Notes: generated by a model not told the origin, from the letters alone. A stretch of 64,000 nt of DNA from Sphingomonas lutea (GCF_014396785.1 NZ_CP060718.1:1260501-1324500), one strand, 5' to 3'. Positions 1 through 7,996 are shown, counted from the stretch's first letter. Numbers and translations are program-made.

Positions 1-2
1 CC

Positions 3-185
3 CGGGAGGACTCAGAACGCGGCATCTATTTCGCGCGGCCGGGCAACATTGAAGAAATGAAGAAAGCGCTCGACCGGCTGGCTAGTCCCTCCGCTAGGCG
101 CCCGCCGGTGATAGCCCGCAGCGATCCCTGGAGCGAGGTTGCTGCTCGCCATGTCGCCATCTACCGCGGTGGTAGGAGGAAATGA
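3..185 (+). CDS. C-terminal end of a glycosyltransferase (5' truncated by window edge)
   Basis: An open frame enters from the left edge and stops at a TGA that overlaps the ATG of the next gene (ATGA). The visible 60 residues include GIYFARPGNIEEMKKALDRL and a tail with PWSEVAARHVAIYRG. This is the usual look of the end of a GT4-type glycosyltransferase, where the last helix folds back over the nucleotide-sugar domain. The donor domain itself is outside the window, so the sugar cannot be guessed. It is translationally coupled to two further glycosyltransferases, which suggests one polysaccharide operon. The family call is from pattern recognition on a short tail. Confidence 0.6.
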   Translation, partial: REDSERGIYFARPGNIEEMKKALDRLASPSARRPPVIARSDPWSEVAARHVAIYRGGRRK

Positions 186-1255
186 CCACCGCATCTCCTA
201 ACGGAACATCTCGCCTCCCGCGGCTCTCGATATGCATTCCAACGTACAACTTTGGCCAATTCATAGGCGAGACACTAAACAGCATAATTCCTCAACTCAC
301 TGACGAAGTGGAGGTCGTTGTCGTCGACGGGGCCTCCACGGATGAGACTGAGCTGGTTGTGCGGGAGTTCCAACGGCTTTGCCCTGCGATCCGATATGTG
401 AAGCTTCCACAAAAAGGCGGCATCGACCGCGATATGGCAACTGCCGTGGAGCTGGCTGAGGGAGACTATTGCTGGCTCTTCAGCGCGGACGACATCATGT
501 TTTCCTGTGCGATCCGCACTGCACTGAATTGCACGAGGGGCGGGGATGACGTGTATCTCTGCACTCACGGAAATAGCGGCTTCGACCTGACTCTCCTGGC
601 GCCGGATTATCCGGCATTTCGACGGCATAAGCGCTCAAGGTTCGAGTTGGACGATCCGGAATCGAGAAGGCGCTATTTTGCACTCGCTGCGACATCAGAA
701 GCCTTCTTCAGCTTTATGGGAACTATAATTCTGAAGCGAGCTAAGTGGCGTTCCGTACCTCTGAACGAGGAGTATGTCGGCACCTGCTGGGCCCATGCCG
801 CTCGGCTCTTGGCGATTGGCAAGACTTCTCTCACTGTGACCTATCTCGCCGAGCCGCTACTTACCCGCCGTGACGGGAACGATTCTTTCGCTGGTGGCGG
901 TGTAGTCAAGCGCTTTGCTTTGGCCATTGATGGGTACAATCGTATCGCCGAAGACCTTTACGGACGCGGCAGCGAGGAGGCCAAGCACGTGCAGCGGGTC
1001 ATCCGCGGCGAGTTTGGTATTCGTCATTTTCTCTGGACAAAGGAGCTGACTCGCCAACAACCGGCGCGAGAAAGCCGGGAAGAGCTAGATCGCCTCGCCA
1101 AACGCAATTTCCGAAATGGACGGCTGCGCGGCAACGTCGAATACCTGGTATATAGATTGCTACCTGCTGCTCCCGTGTCCTTGGCAATCAAGGCGTTTCG
1201 GTCGGCGAGAGCGCAGTTGAGGAGGCTGCCTGCGAGACAAGGGCCGGGGAGATGA
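182..1255 (+). CDS. Family 2 glycosyltransferase
   Basis: Predicted cytoplasmic GT2 (GT-A fold) transferase of 357 residues, adding a sugar to a lipid-linked glycan precursor. The N-terminus has the family's SICIPTYN strand (residues 16-23) and VVVVDGASTDET (about 45-56). A metal/nucleotide site resembling DXD is seen in WLFSADD near residue 100. The C-terminal third is family-specific and lacks clear membrane segments. It closely parallels the next gene in its first 110 residues (GETLxSIxPQLTxxxExxVVDGASTD), so the two look like diverged paralogues, though this copy uses noticeably more A/T-ending codons. Start chosen at the ATG overlapping the upstream stop; its stop overlaps the next ATG. 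Sugar specificity unknown. Confidence 0.85.
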   Translation: MTTASPNGTSRLPRLSICIPTYNFGQFIGETLNSIIPQLTDEVEVVVVDGASTDETELVVREFQRLCPAIRYVKLPQKGGIDRDMATAVELAEGDYCWLFSADDIMFSCAIRTALNCTRGGDDVYLCTHGNSGFDLTLLAPDYPAFRRHKRSRFELDDPESRRRYFALAATSEAFFSFMGTIILKRAKWRSVPLNEEYVGTCWAHAARLLAIGKTSLTVTYLAEPLLTRRDGNDSFAGGGVVKRFALAIDGYNRIAEDLYGRGSEEAKHVQRVIRGEFGIRHFLWTKELTRQQPARESREELDRLAKRNFRNGRLRGNVEYLVYRLLPAAPVSLAIKAFRSARAQLRRLPARQGPGR

Positions 1256-2289
1256 CCCGCCTGTCCATTTGCATGGTGACCCGCAACCGCGCCGGCTTCA
1301 TCGGCGAGACGCTCGACTCCATCCTTCCCCAGCTCACTCCCGATATCGAATTGCTCGTCGTCGACGGTGCGTCCACCGATTCTACGCCCGAGGTGATCGC
1401 GCGCTACCAGCGTAACTACCCCGCGCTGCGTTATTATCGGGAGGAGACCAATTCGGGGATCGACGGCGATTACGACAAGGCGGTCGGCTATGCCCGCGGT
1501 GACTATTGCTGGCTGATGCCCGACGACGATTTGCTGAAGCCCGGCGCCGTCGCGCGAGTTTTTGAGTTGCTGTCGGAGGAACCGGAGCTGGTGCTGGTCG
1601 ACGCCGAGGTCAGGGACGTCAAATTCGAGCGCCTTCTTGTCCCACGCCGCCTCTCGTTTTCAGGAGTGCGGCGTTACGGCCCGGGAGATGCCGATCGTTT
1701 CATGGTGGATGCCGGGGAGATTCTCTCATTCATCGGCTGCACGGTCGTGCGTCGCTCGTTCTGGGAGGCGAGGGATCGCAAGCGGCATTATGGCAGCTTC
1801 TTCGTCCACGTTGGGGTCGTGTTTGAAGCGCCGCCACGTTCGGCAATAATTTGCGGTGAAACGCTGATGAGCATCCGATACGGCAACTCAATGTGGACGC
1901 CGCGCCGCTTCGAGATCTGGGCCTTCTCATGGCCGAAGCTGATTTACGAAGCGCGCGGATATTCGGACGAGGCCAAGCGAGCGCTCATGCCCCGGCCGCC
2001 GTGGCGCGACCTCAAGCAGATGATCAGCTTTCGCGCCCGTGGAGCTTATGGACGTCGGGAGTATCGGCAGTTCCTGAGCAAGCGCCGCCTCGGCGCTATG
2101 CGGCCGATATTGTCGCTCATGGCACTGGTGCCGGGTAAGCCGCTGCACATCTTGGCGACGCTCCTTTTCGTGATGCGTCGCCAAATCTGGGCGCCCGGAT
2201 CCTATGAATTGGTGCGCTGCAGTCCCTATTCGAATGCCGCCAGCCGATGGATCGCGCGCAAGGCGGGTCTTGTCGACGCGAGCCCATGA
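1252..2289 (+). CDS. Family 2 glycosyltransferase, abequosyltransferase-like
   Basis: GT2 transferase of 345 residues. RLSICMVTRNRAGFIGETL opens the Rossmann-like GT-A fold, VDGASTDST follows near residue 37, and WLMPDDD near residue 85 supplies the acidic metal/nucleotide site. The pattern resembles RfbV-type dideoxyhexose (abequose) transferases. That would fit a neighbouring GDP-deoxyhexose pathway, but the sugar is inferred only from context. A basic, hydrophobic C-terminal tail (residues about 285-310) may be a membrane-associating region. ATGA overlaps at both ends place it in one translationally coupled unit with the flanking genes. Confidence 0.85.
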   Translation: MTRLSICMVTRNRAGFIGETLDSILPQLTPDIELLVVDGASTDSTPEVIARYQRNYPALRYYREETNSGIDGDYDKAVGYARGDYCWLMPDDDLLKPGAVARVFELLSEEPELVLVDAEVRDVKFERLLVPRRLSFSGVRRYGPGDADRFMVDAGEILSFIGCTVVRRSFWEARDRKRHYGSFFVHVGVVFEAPPRSAIICGETLMSIRYGNSMWTPRRFEIWAFSWPKLIYEARGYSDEAKRALMPRPPWRDLKQMISFRARGAYGRREYRQFLSKRRLGAMRPILSLMALVPGKPLHILATLLFVMRRQIWAPGSYELVRCSPYSNAASRWIARKAGLVDASP

Positions 2290-3260
2290 CAGCCCGAGAG
2301 AAGGTGGCGCTGATTACCGGCGTTTACGGGCAGGATGGAAGCTATGCGGCCGAGCTGCTGGCAGCGTGCGGCTACAAGGTGGTGGGAACGACGCACAGCC
2401 GTGGCGGCCACCCGGCGGCGAACGCGATGGCGGTCGAAAGCTGGAATCTTCGGGACGAGCAGCGCCTTGGCGAGATCGTCGAGCGCCACCGCCCCAGCGA
2501 AATCTTCAATTTCGCCGCCTATTCGACAGGGACCGGCATGTATGACGACCCTGTCGGGATCTGCGAGGTGAATGGCCTTGCCGTCCTGAAGATCCTTGAG
2601 GCCATCCGTGCAGTCGATCCGAGTATCCGCTTCTGCCAGGCCTCAAGCAGCGAGATGTTTGGAGAGCCGGTCGCGAAGCCGCAAAGCGAGCTGACGCCCT
2701 TCAATCCACGAAGTCCCTATGGCGCAGCCAAACTCTATGCCCACAACATGATCGGGATCTACCGGACCCGCTTCGATCTTTTTGCCTGCTCGGCGATCCT
2801 GTTCAATCACGAGAGCCCGCGTCGGACGCAGAACTTCGTCACGCGCAAGGTCAGCCGCGCCGCCGCGGCGATCAGTCTCGGTCTCGAGCAGGCCGTAACG
2901 CTCGGCAATCTCGATGCGCGGCGCGACTGGGGCTTCGCCGGGGATGCCGTCCGGGCCATGCAGCTGATGCTGGCAGCGGACGAGCCCGAGGATTATGTCG
3001 TCGCGACCGGAAGGACCCAATCTGTGCGCGACTTGTGCGAGGTCGCCTTTTCCCATGTGGGGCTCGACTACCGCGACCATGTTCGCGTAAACGCGTCCGA
3101 CTTCCGGCCCGCCGAACCTCGGCAGCTGGTCGGGGACCCATCCAAGGCGAAGCGGAAGCTGGGCTGGGAGCCCACGATTGGCTTTGAAGCGCTCGTTCAG
3201 ATGATGGTGGATGCCGATCTTGACCGCCTCCGTGCGGCAAATACGACTACTGGAGCCTAG
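2286..3260 (+). CDS. gmd: GDP-mannose 4,6-dehydratase family protein
   Basis: Short-chain dehydrogenase-fold enzyme of 324 residues, expected to convert GDP-D-mannose to GDP-4-keto-6-deoxy-D-mannose using bound NADP+. The nucleotide-binding TGVYGQDGSY lies at residues 11-20. The catalytic Ser/Glu pair is in SSSEMFGEP, and the Tyr/Lys pair is in SPYGAAKLYAHNM. LFNHESPRR and NLDARRDWG are hallmark Gmd segments for substrate and tetramer contacts. Length is slightly below the usual 340-370. The start is the ATG overlapping the previous stop; an upstream GTG would add 13 residues inside the neighbouring gene. It directly precedes a sugar C-methyltransferase, so the keto product is probably methylated rather than simply reduced to rhamnose or fucose. 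Confidence 0.88.
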   Translation: MTAREKVALITGVYGQDGSYAAELLAACGYKVVGTTHSRGGHPAANAMAVESWNLRDEQRLGEIVERHRPSEIFNFAAYSTGTGMYDDPVGICEVNGLAVLKILEAIRAVDPSIRFCQASSSEMFGEPVAKPQSELTPFNPRSPYGAAKLYAHNMIGIYRTRFDLFACSAILFNHESPRRTQNFVTRKVSRAAAAISLGLEQAVTLGNLDARRDWGFAGDAVRAMQLMLAADEPEDYVVATGRTQSVRDLCEVAFSHVGLDYRDHVRVNASDFRPAEPRQLVGDPSKAKRKLGWEPTIGFEALVQMMVDADLDRLRAANTTTGA

Positions 3261-4505
3261 ATGTACACGAAGATCGACCAGTGCCGCATCTGCGGGAATC
3301 GGGAATTGACGCGGGTCCTCGATCTTGGCGAGCAGATGTTGACCGGCGTCTTCCCCGCCGAGCGCGGTGCAGATGTCACCGTCGGGCCGCTGCAATTGGT
3401 CAAATGCATCGGCGGCGAGAGGACGTGCGGACTGCTGCAGCTGCAGCACAACTACGATCTCGGCGAGATGTACGGCGAGAATTACGGCTACCGGTCGGGG
3501 CTGAACCCGAGTATGGTCGCCCATCTCAGGCGCAAGGTCGAGCGCATCGCGGGGCTCGTGAGCCTCGAGCCGGGCGACCTTGTAGTCGACATCGGGAGCA
3601 ACGACAGCACAACGCTGCGCGCCTATCGGCAGGACGGCCTGACGCTCGTCGGGATCGACCCGACCGGGCTCAAGTTCCGCGAATATTATCCGGAGCATGT
3701 CGCGCTGATCCCCGACTTCTTCTCCGCGGCCCTGCTCGAGGAGCGCTTCCCGGGCCGAAAGGTCAAGGTCGTGACCTCATTCTCGATGTTCTACGATCTA
3801 CCCGCCCCGATGGAGTTCATGCGCCAGGTCGAAGGCGTTCTGACGGACGACGGAATCTGGGTGTTCGAGCAAAGCTATATGCCGACGATGCTGGAGACCA
3901 ACAGCTACGACACGGTGTGCCACGAGCATCTCGAATTCTATGCGCTGCAGCAGATCAAGTGGATGGCTGACCGAGTCGGCCTCCGGATCGTCGATGTCGA
4001 GTTCAACGACGTCAACGGCGGCAGCTTCTCGGTCACGGCTGCCAAGAGTGGCAGCAACGATGCCCTGCCGCCGCAGATCCAGGCCATTCTCGACGCGGAG
4101 GACGCTGCCGGTCTTTCGACGCTCGAGCCCTATCGCGCGTTCGAGGAGCGGGTCCGCGCCTCGCGCGCCGAGTTGCTCGCATTTGTCGATGCCGCACGCG
4201 CGGAAGGCAAGATCGTCGCAGCGCTGGGCGCATCGACCAAAGGCAATGTCCTCCTCCAATATTGCGGCCTGACAAACGAGCGGATTAGTGCGGTCGGAGA
4301 GGTCAACCCGGAGAAGTTCGGCTGCTACACGCCCGCCACGTGGATCCCGATCGTTCCCGAGCGCGAGTTGCTGGCGCAGCATCCCGATTACCTCATCGTT
4401 CTGCCCTGGCACTTCCGCCGCTTTTTCGAGCAGTCACCTGCCTTCGCCGGGACGCAGCTCGTATTTCCGCTGCCGACGCTTCAGGTTTCCAGGTCAGTTC
4501 CTTAA
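3261..4505 (+). CDS. Sugar C-methyltransferase (TylCIII/NovU type)
   Basis: S-adenosylmethionine-dependent enzyme of 414 residues with the three-part layout of nucleotide-sugar C-methyltransferases. There is an N-terminal zinc-binding segment (CRICGN near residue 9 and later Cys residues), a Rossmann SAM domain with VVDIGSNDSTTL around residue 110, and a C-terminal domain including ALGASTKGNVLLQY and a final ..LPWHFRRFF segment. QSYMPTMLETNSYDTVCHEH is the characteristic active-site block. It begins directly after the gmd stop codon. A GDP-4-keto-6-deoxyhexose 3-C-methyl product (as in virenose-type branched sugars) is an inference from the pairing. The last few residues differ from the usual end, next to a junction with gene remnants. 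Confidence 0.85.
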   Translation: MYTKIDQCRICGNRELTRVLDLGEQMLTGVFPAERGADVTVGPLQLVKCIGGERTCGLLQLQHNYDLGEMYGENYGYRSGLNPSMVAHLRRKVERIAGLVSLEPGDLVVDIGSNDSTTLRAYRQDGLTLVGIDPTGLKFREYYPEHVALIPDFFSAALLEERFPGRKVKVVTSFSMFYDLPAPMEFMRQVEGVLTDDGIWVFEQSYMPTMLETNSYDTVCHEHLEFYALQQIKWMADRVGLRIVDVEFNDVNGGSFSVTAAKSGSNDALPPQIQAILDAEDAAGLSTLEPYRAFEERVRASRAELLAFVDAARAEGKIVAALGASTKGNVLLQYCGLTNERISAVGEVNPEKFGCYTPATWIPIVPERELLAQHPDYLIVLPWHFRRFFEQSPAFAGTQLVFPLPTLQVSRSVP

Positions 4506-4509
4506 GTCT

Positions 4510-4626
4510 GACGCCACCGCCGAACAGCCGCTTGACGTCGAAGCGGTCCACCAGCGAGCCAGCGATCAGTTGGCCCGGCGCGTAAACCCAAAAGAAAGCA
4601 GAGCCTGCGAGGCCGAACTCGGTGGC
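4510..4626 (-). pseudogene. Remnant of an MFS (hexuronate-type) transporter
   Basis: Read on the minus strand, about 39 codons give TEFGLAGSAFFWVYAPGQL and IAGSLVDRFDVKRLF. This is the end of TM1 through TM2 and the DRFxxRR loop of ACS-family major facilitator transporters. Nothing resembling the rest of a roughly 430-residue transporter is found on either side: one side runs into the methyltransferase stop, the other into an asparagine-synthase remnant on the opposite strand. It has no plausible start and is read here as recombination debris. Confidence 0.6.
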
Positions 4627-4664
4627 GCTTCGCGCGTGCCGCAGCCGGTCCGCAGCCTGATCGT

Positions 4665-4886
4665 CCGCTCGGCGACTGGCTGAAGGAGCCGTTGCGACCG
4701 TGGGCCGAGGATTTCCTGTCGCGGCAGCGCCTTCGTGACGGCGGTTGGTTCGATGCCGCACTGGTGCGGCGCCGATGGGAGGCCCATCTCAGCGGACGGC
4801 GGGATTCGGCTTATGCGATCTGGGCGCTCCTGATGTTTCAGGCCTGGCTGGACGGCATTCACGATACTGTCTCACATGCGGCGTAA
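4665..4886 (+). pseudogene. Remnant of the C-terminus of an AsnB-type asparagine synthase
   Basis: The frame gives PLGDWLKEPLRPWAEDFL, then a segment with DAALVRRRWEAHLSGRRD and IWALLMFQAWL, ending at a TAA. This matches the last 70 or so residues of the glutamine-hydrolysing asparagine synthases common in exopolysaccharide loci. The synthase domain upstream is absent and the homology starts abruptly within 40 bp of the oppositely oriented MFS remnant. A TTG could start a short peptide but there is no support for expression. Confidence 0.65.
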
Positions 4887-5026
4887 TCGTTCCGCAACCG
4901 TTTACTAATCCATCATGGTGTGACCACTAAACCACTATGGACAAATTGAGTTTTTGAGCCGAAACGGCACTTTGCAACTTTAATTCGAATCGAGTGTTGT
5001 CGGAGCGTTCGGGTGAGGAGAGTTTC
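4887..5026 (+). promoter_or_regulatory. AT-richer leader upstream of the small membrane protein gene
   Basis: The 140 bp between the asnB remnant and the next gene are locally AT-rich and contain no coding signal. A TGAGGAG Shine-Dalgarno sits a few bases before the ATG at 5027. Two ACCACTA copies lie close together near 4922-4936. A promoter is likely here but no unambiguous -35/-10 pair stands out. Confidence 0.35.
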
Positions 5027-5437
5027 ATGAGTATGTTGCGGTCGAATCCCATTGTGGGGATTCTTGTAGCTAGTTCTCTAATCGCCAGTTCGACCACCGC
5101 GGTTGCGGCGACCCCGACTGCTGCTCCACAAGTCAATTCCTGGGCGGCGCTTAGCGCCCTCAGCGGCGGAGCACCGGCGGCAGCGCTTTGCGGTGCGGCT
5201 GCAGTTGCTGCAGCGGCGGCTCAGGCAGCGCCGGGCTGCGTCCTTCCCATCGCCGACGCAGCGCCTCCAGTCGTCAACCAGCCCCCGACTCCGGTTCCGG
5301 TTCCGCCGGTTGAGCCGATCGGTGGCGGCTTCGCATTCAACCCGCTTTACCTGGCGCTTGGCGCCCTCGCGGCTGGTGCGTTGATCTATTTCCTGATCAA
5401 CAACAACGACGATGAAGAAGACGAGAGCCCTGAATAA
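5027..5437 (+). CDS. Small secreted/membrane protein with C-terminal TM and acidic tail
   Basis: A 136-residue protein of unknown function. The N-terminus is a signal peptide (SNPIVGILVASSLIASSTTA, probable cleavage after AVAA). It is followed by an Ala-rich stretch with two cysteines, a Pro/Val linker (PTPVPVPPVEP), one transmembrane helix (YLALGALAAGALIYFLI) and a strongly acidic end (NNNDDEEDESPE). The ATG at 5027 is preferred over an in-frame TTG 33 bp upstream because a TGAGGAG ribosome-binding site precedes it. It lies between a polysaccharide locus and another small exported protein, so a cell-envelope role is plausible, but I do not recognise the family. Confidence 0.65.
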   Translation: MSMLRSNPIVGILVASSLIASSTTAVAATPTAAPQVNSWAALSALSGGAPAAALCGAAAVAAAAAQAAPGCVLPIADAAPPVVNQPPTPVPVPPVEPIGGGFAFNPLYLALGALAAGALIYFLINNNDDEEDESPE

Positions 5438-5478
5438 GCCTCGCGGAAGTTCAGCCGAGTTCAGAAGGGATTAGCGTC

Positions 5479-5880
5479 ATGAAAAGTGGGTTTATCGTTC
5501 GCGGCTCCATCGCACTTATCGCCGCCACGGCGCTTCCGGGTGTAGCGCTGGCGCAAGGCTGGTCGCCGGGCGCTGAAGTCGTGGGCCAGGCCCTGCAGGT
5601 CACCACAAATGGGACGACCAACACCGTTTACCTCGACGCCGGCGGTGCGGCGCGTATCGTTACGCCGGGCGGGAATACGGTTCCCGCAACTTGGTCGGCC
5701 GCCAATGGGCAGCTTTGCCTGAATACTGGAGCAGCGCAGGAGTGCTGGGCGTACAATTCGCCTTTCCAGGCGGGCCAGCCGCAGACGCTAACCAGCTCTT
5801 GCAACTCATCGTCGACCTGGCTCGCATCGGCAACCAACCAGCCGCAGATGCCGAGCAGTGGCGGAGAGCGCGGTCGCTAA
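5479..5880 (+). CDS. Small secreted protein of unknown function
   Basis: A 133-residue exported protein. The signal peptide (SIALIAATALPGVALAQG) is cleaved probably after ALA. The mature part is rich in Gly, Thr, Asn and Ser (VTTNGTTNTVYLDAGG, then PATWSAANGQLCLNTG) and has three cysteines, suggesting a small beta-rich extracytoplasmic domain with a disulfide. It starts 41 bp after the preceding small membrane protein on the same strand and is probably co-transcribed. I do not recognise a family; function unknown. Confidence 0.65.
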   Translation: MKSGFIVRGSIALIAATALPGVALAQGWSPGAEVVGQALQVTTNGTTNTVYLDAGGAARIVTPGGNTVPATWSAANGQLCLNTGAAQECWAYNSPFQAGQPQTLTSSCNSSSTWLASATNQPQMPSSGGERGR

Positions 5881-5919
5881 GACCCGACGACAATTTCAAA
5901 GACCTTCTTGCGGCTGCGT

Positions 5920-6693
5920 CTATGGCGCGGCCGCAAATTTTTTGTCCAAGTTTTCCAGCGATTGTTCGTGCGTGAGGTCCAGGTGAAGCGGCGTCACCGA
6001 GACGAAACCGTCCGCAATGGCTTCCAGGTCGGTGGAATGTCCGGGAGTTTCGACCATCGGTCCTAATCCGAACCAATAGTAATCATAACCCCGAGGATCG
6101 GTCCGCTCCACGATCCGCAGGCGGCCATAGTCGCGCAGGCCCTGCCGACAGACACGAATTCCACCGACCTCTTCGGGCGGAAGCGCGGGAAAGTTGACGT
6201 TGACCAAGGTCCGCGGCGCCATCGGGAATTCCAGCAACGGCGCCAAGGCCTTCACAGCCCATGCCTCCGCGGCGGCAAAGGGGACCGTGTCTCCCAGTCC
6301 TTCGCGCGAATAGGCTTGGCTGAGCGCGATAGAGGGCACGCCGGCCAGCGCGCCTTCCATCGCCGCCGACACCGTTCCCGAATACGTGACGTCCTCGGCC
6401 AGATTGGCGCCGCGGTTGATTCCCGACAGGATCACGTCGGGCGGCGCATCTTTCATGACGTGGGCGAGCGCTAGCATGACCGCGTCGGTCGGCGTTCCAG
6501 TTACGGAAAATCGGCGTTCACCGTGGCGGCGAAGGCGGACCGGCTGAGTCAGGGTCAAGGAATGGCCCGCACCCGATTGTTCTTCGGCCGGCGCGACGAT
6601 CCAGATGTCGTCCGACAAGGTGCGCGCGACCGATTCAAGGATTTTGAGTCCGCGCGCATTGACGCCGTCGTCATTGGTAAGGAGGATGCGCAT
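5920..6693 (-). CDS. surE: 5'/3'-nucleotidase SurE
   Basis: Survival protein SurE, a metal-dependent nucleoside monophosphatase of 257 residues, typical for the family. The N-terminus MRILLTNDDGVNARGLKIL carries the metal-binding Asp pair. EEQSGAGHSLTLTQP has the conserved Ser loop, and SGINRGANLAEDVTYSGTVS is the conserved Asn/Thr active-site block. The start at the ATG encoding MRILLTNDDG is chosen because SurE proteins begin there; an upstream in-frame ATG would add 20 non-homologous residues. It is transcribed towards the two small secreted-protein genes and lacks the usual serS or pcm neighbours within view. Confidence 0.93.
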   Translation of the reverse strand: MRILLTNDDGVNARGLKILESVARTLSDDIWIVAPAEEQSGAGHSLTLTQPVRLRRHGERRFSVTGTPTDAVMLALAHVMKDAPPDVILSGINRGANLAEDVTYSGTVSAAMEGALAGVPSIALSQAYSREGLGDTVPFAAAEAWAVKALAPLLEFPMAPRTLVNVNFPALPPEEVGGIRVCRQGLRDYGRLRIVERTDPRGYDYYWFGLGPMVETPGHSTDLEAIADGFVSVTPLHLDLTHEQSLENLDKKFAAAP

Positions 6694-6965
6694 GTCGCGC
6701 GCGCTATGGCCGGACAGGGTCCGTCGCACAACGCCCGTGTCGAATTGCGCCATATGCGCAACAGCCGGGCGATTTCTTCACTGACCCTTGGTAATTTCTT
6801 GTTCAGGCAATCGGGCGCAATTATAGGCCTGCTCGGGGATGTCCGATTTTCCGGTCCTAAGTGACGGGAAAGTTGGGAGTAAATGCCTCCCGCTGCCCCC
6901 GGTCAGCCGGCTGCAGCAGGCGGCGGCGTTGAGGTCTTTCGGGGCCAGTGCGGGGAGGGGTTTTT

Positions 6966-7430
6966 ATGGCTACGGCACTTGTCGACCTTTACGGCGGCGA
7001 CTTCGAACCATTCGATCGGATCATTCTGACCGAGGCCTACCGGCCTTCGGACGATGAGGAATTCATGTGCGGCAAGCACCGCGCCTATTTCCTCCGCAAG
7101 CTCAAGGCGTGGAAAGAGGCGATCATCGAGGAGTCTCGACAGACGATGGCGCAGCTCCAGGTCGACTCGCTTCGCGAGCCCGACCTTGCGGACCGCGCAT
7201 CGAGCGAGACCGATTGGTCTATCGAGCTTCGCACCCGCGACCGTCAGCGAAAGCTGATTGCCAAGATCGATTGCGCGGTACGCCGTCTTTACGAAGGCGA
7301 ATACGGCTATTGCGAAGTTACCGGTGAGCCGATTTCGCTCGCCCGGCTCGAAGCTCGGCCGATCGCGACGATGACGCTGGAGGCGCAAGAGCGCCACGAG
7401 CGGATTGAAAAGGTTTCCCGCGACGACTGA
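6966..7430 (+). CDS. dksA: DksA-family transcription factor with a degenerate zinc motif
   Basis: A 154-residue RNA polymerase secondary-channel protein (with ppGpp, modulates rRNA and amino-acid promoters in the known family). A long coiled-coil is seen between about residues 30 and 110 (AYFLRKLKAWKEAIIEES through DRQRKLIAKIDCAVRRL), with acidic residues at the tip. The C-terminal globular part reads YGYCEVTGEPISLARLEARP then ATMTLEAQERHE. The four zinc cysteines of E. coli DksA are reduced to one, so it probably does not bind zinc, like cysteine-poor DksA paralogues. The ATG at 6966 is preceded by GGGAGGGG; a GTG 18 bp upstream is possible. Confidence 0.9.
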   Translation: MATALVDLYGGDFEPFDRIILTEAYRPSDDEEFMCGKHRAYFLRKLKAWKEAIIEESRQTMAQLQVDSLREPDLADRASSETDWSIELRTRDRQRKLIAKIDCAVRRLYEGEYGYCEVTGEPISLARLEARPIATMTLEAQERHERIEKVSRDD

Positions 7431-7438
7431 GCAGGGAT

Positions 7439-7458
7439 GCGGCGGCGGGTGCCGCCGC
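7439..7458. terminator. GC-rich hairpin between convergent genes
   Basis: GCGGCGGC, a four-base GGGT loop and GCCGCCGC form a perfect 8-bp stem between the stops of dksA (plus) and a YdcH gene (minus). There is no strong T-run on the plus side, so it may act as a bidirectional, possibly Rho-assisted terminator. Confidence 0.5.
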
Positions 7459-7468
7459 GCCTTGGATA

Positions 7469-7636
7469 TCAGTGATGGACGAAGTGGCCCGCCATTTGGT
7501 CCTTGAGCTTCAGCTTTTCTTTCTTGAGGCGGTGGAGAAGATCGTCGTCGGGATGGGCTCGATGCTCTTCTTCTTCAATGAGAGCGTGCAGCGCGGCGTG
7601 CTTGGATTCGAGTTCCTCGGCGATTGCCTTGTCCAT
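7469..7636 (-). CDS. YdcH family protein (DUF465)
   Basis: A 55-residue acidic/basic coiled-coil protein. The pattern is LESKHAALHALIEEEEHR, then DDDLLHRLKKEKLKLKDQM, matching the small YdcH/DUF465 family of unknown function. The start at 7636 has an AAAGGA ribosome-binding site about 9 bp upstream; an upstream ATG would add 32 residues with no homology. It faces a second YdcH-like gene of the same architecture across a 160-bp intergenic stretch; such pairs are common in sphingomonads. It lies tail-to-tail with dksA. Confidence 0.85.
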   Translation of the reverse strand: MDKAIAEELESKHAALHALIEEEEHRAHPDDDLLHRLKKEKLKLKDQMAGHFVHH

Positions 7637-7798
7637 TGGTGCCTGTCCTTTCGCAAAGCTGGTGTCACCGCTGCGCAATAAATCACGTTTTTCGGTCTTT
7701 GTCTCGGCCCTCCGCACCGGTTGCCGATGCACAGACCCGGATCGTCGTTACGGCTTCCCTTCCCGCAGGCGCCCGGCTTGCGCTAGGTTGACGACTTC

Positions 7799-7996
7799 AT
7801 GAACGATGATGAACCGACCCCTGATCTCGACGCCCTAAAGGCCGAGCACCGGATGCTCGACGAACGCATTCGCTTGCTGTCGGAGGAAGGGGTGGCGGAC
7901 CAGCTCGAGCTTGCTCGGCTGAAAAAGCGCAAGTTGCTGCTCAAGGACCAGATCCAGCGGATCGCCGATTCGAACATTCCCGACATCATCGCCTGA
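7799..7996 (+). CDS. YdcH family protein (DUF465)
   Basis: A 65-residue small helical protein. LDALKAEHRMLDERIRLL is followed by LARLKKRKLLLKDQIQRI, the same two-helix pattern with a basic second helix as in the divergent neighbour, and the length is normal for the family. No catalytic motif is visible and the molecular role of the family is not established. It precedes the RcdA-like gene by about 80 bp on the same strand. Confidence 0.85.
   Translation: MNDDEPTPDLDALKAEHRMLDERIRLLSEEGVADQLELARLKKRKLLLKDQIQRIADSNIPDIIA

Noticed and set aside
2643..3698. A 351-codon open frame on the minus strand across gmd and the methyltransferase
   Set aside because: It is antisense to two strongly conserved genes, has Arg/Pro/Gly/His composition typical of high-GC shadow frames and no family motif.
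4692..4886. An independent 64-residue gene from a TTG start
   Set aside because: The sequence matches only the C-terminal tail of asparagine synthase and continues upstream in frame without a start; it is a remnant.
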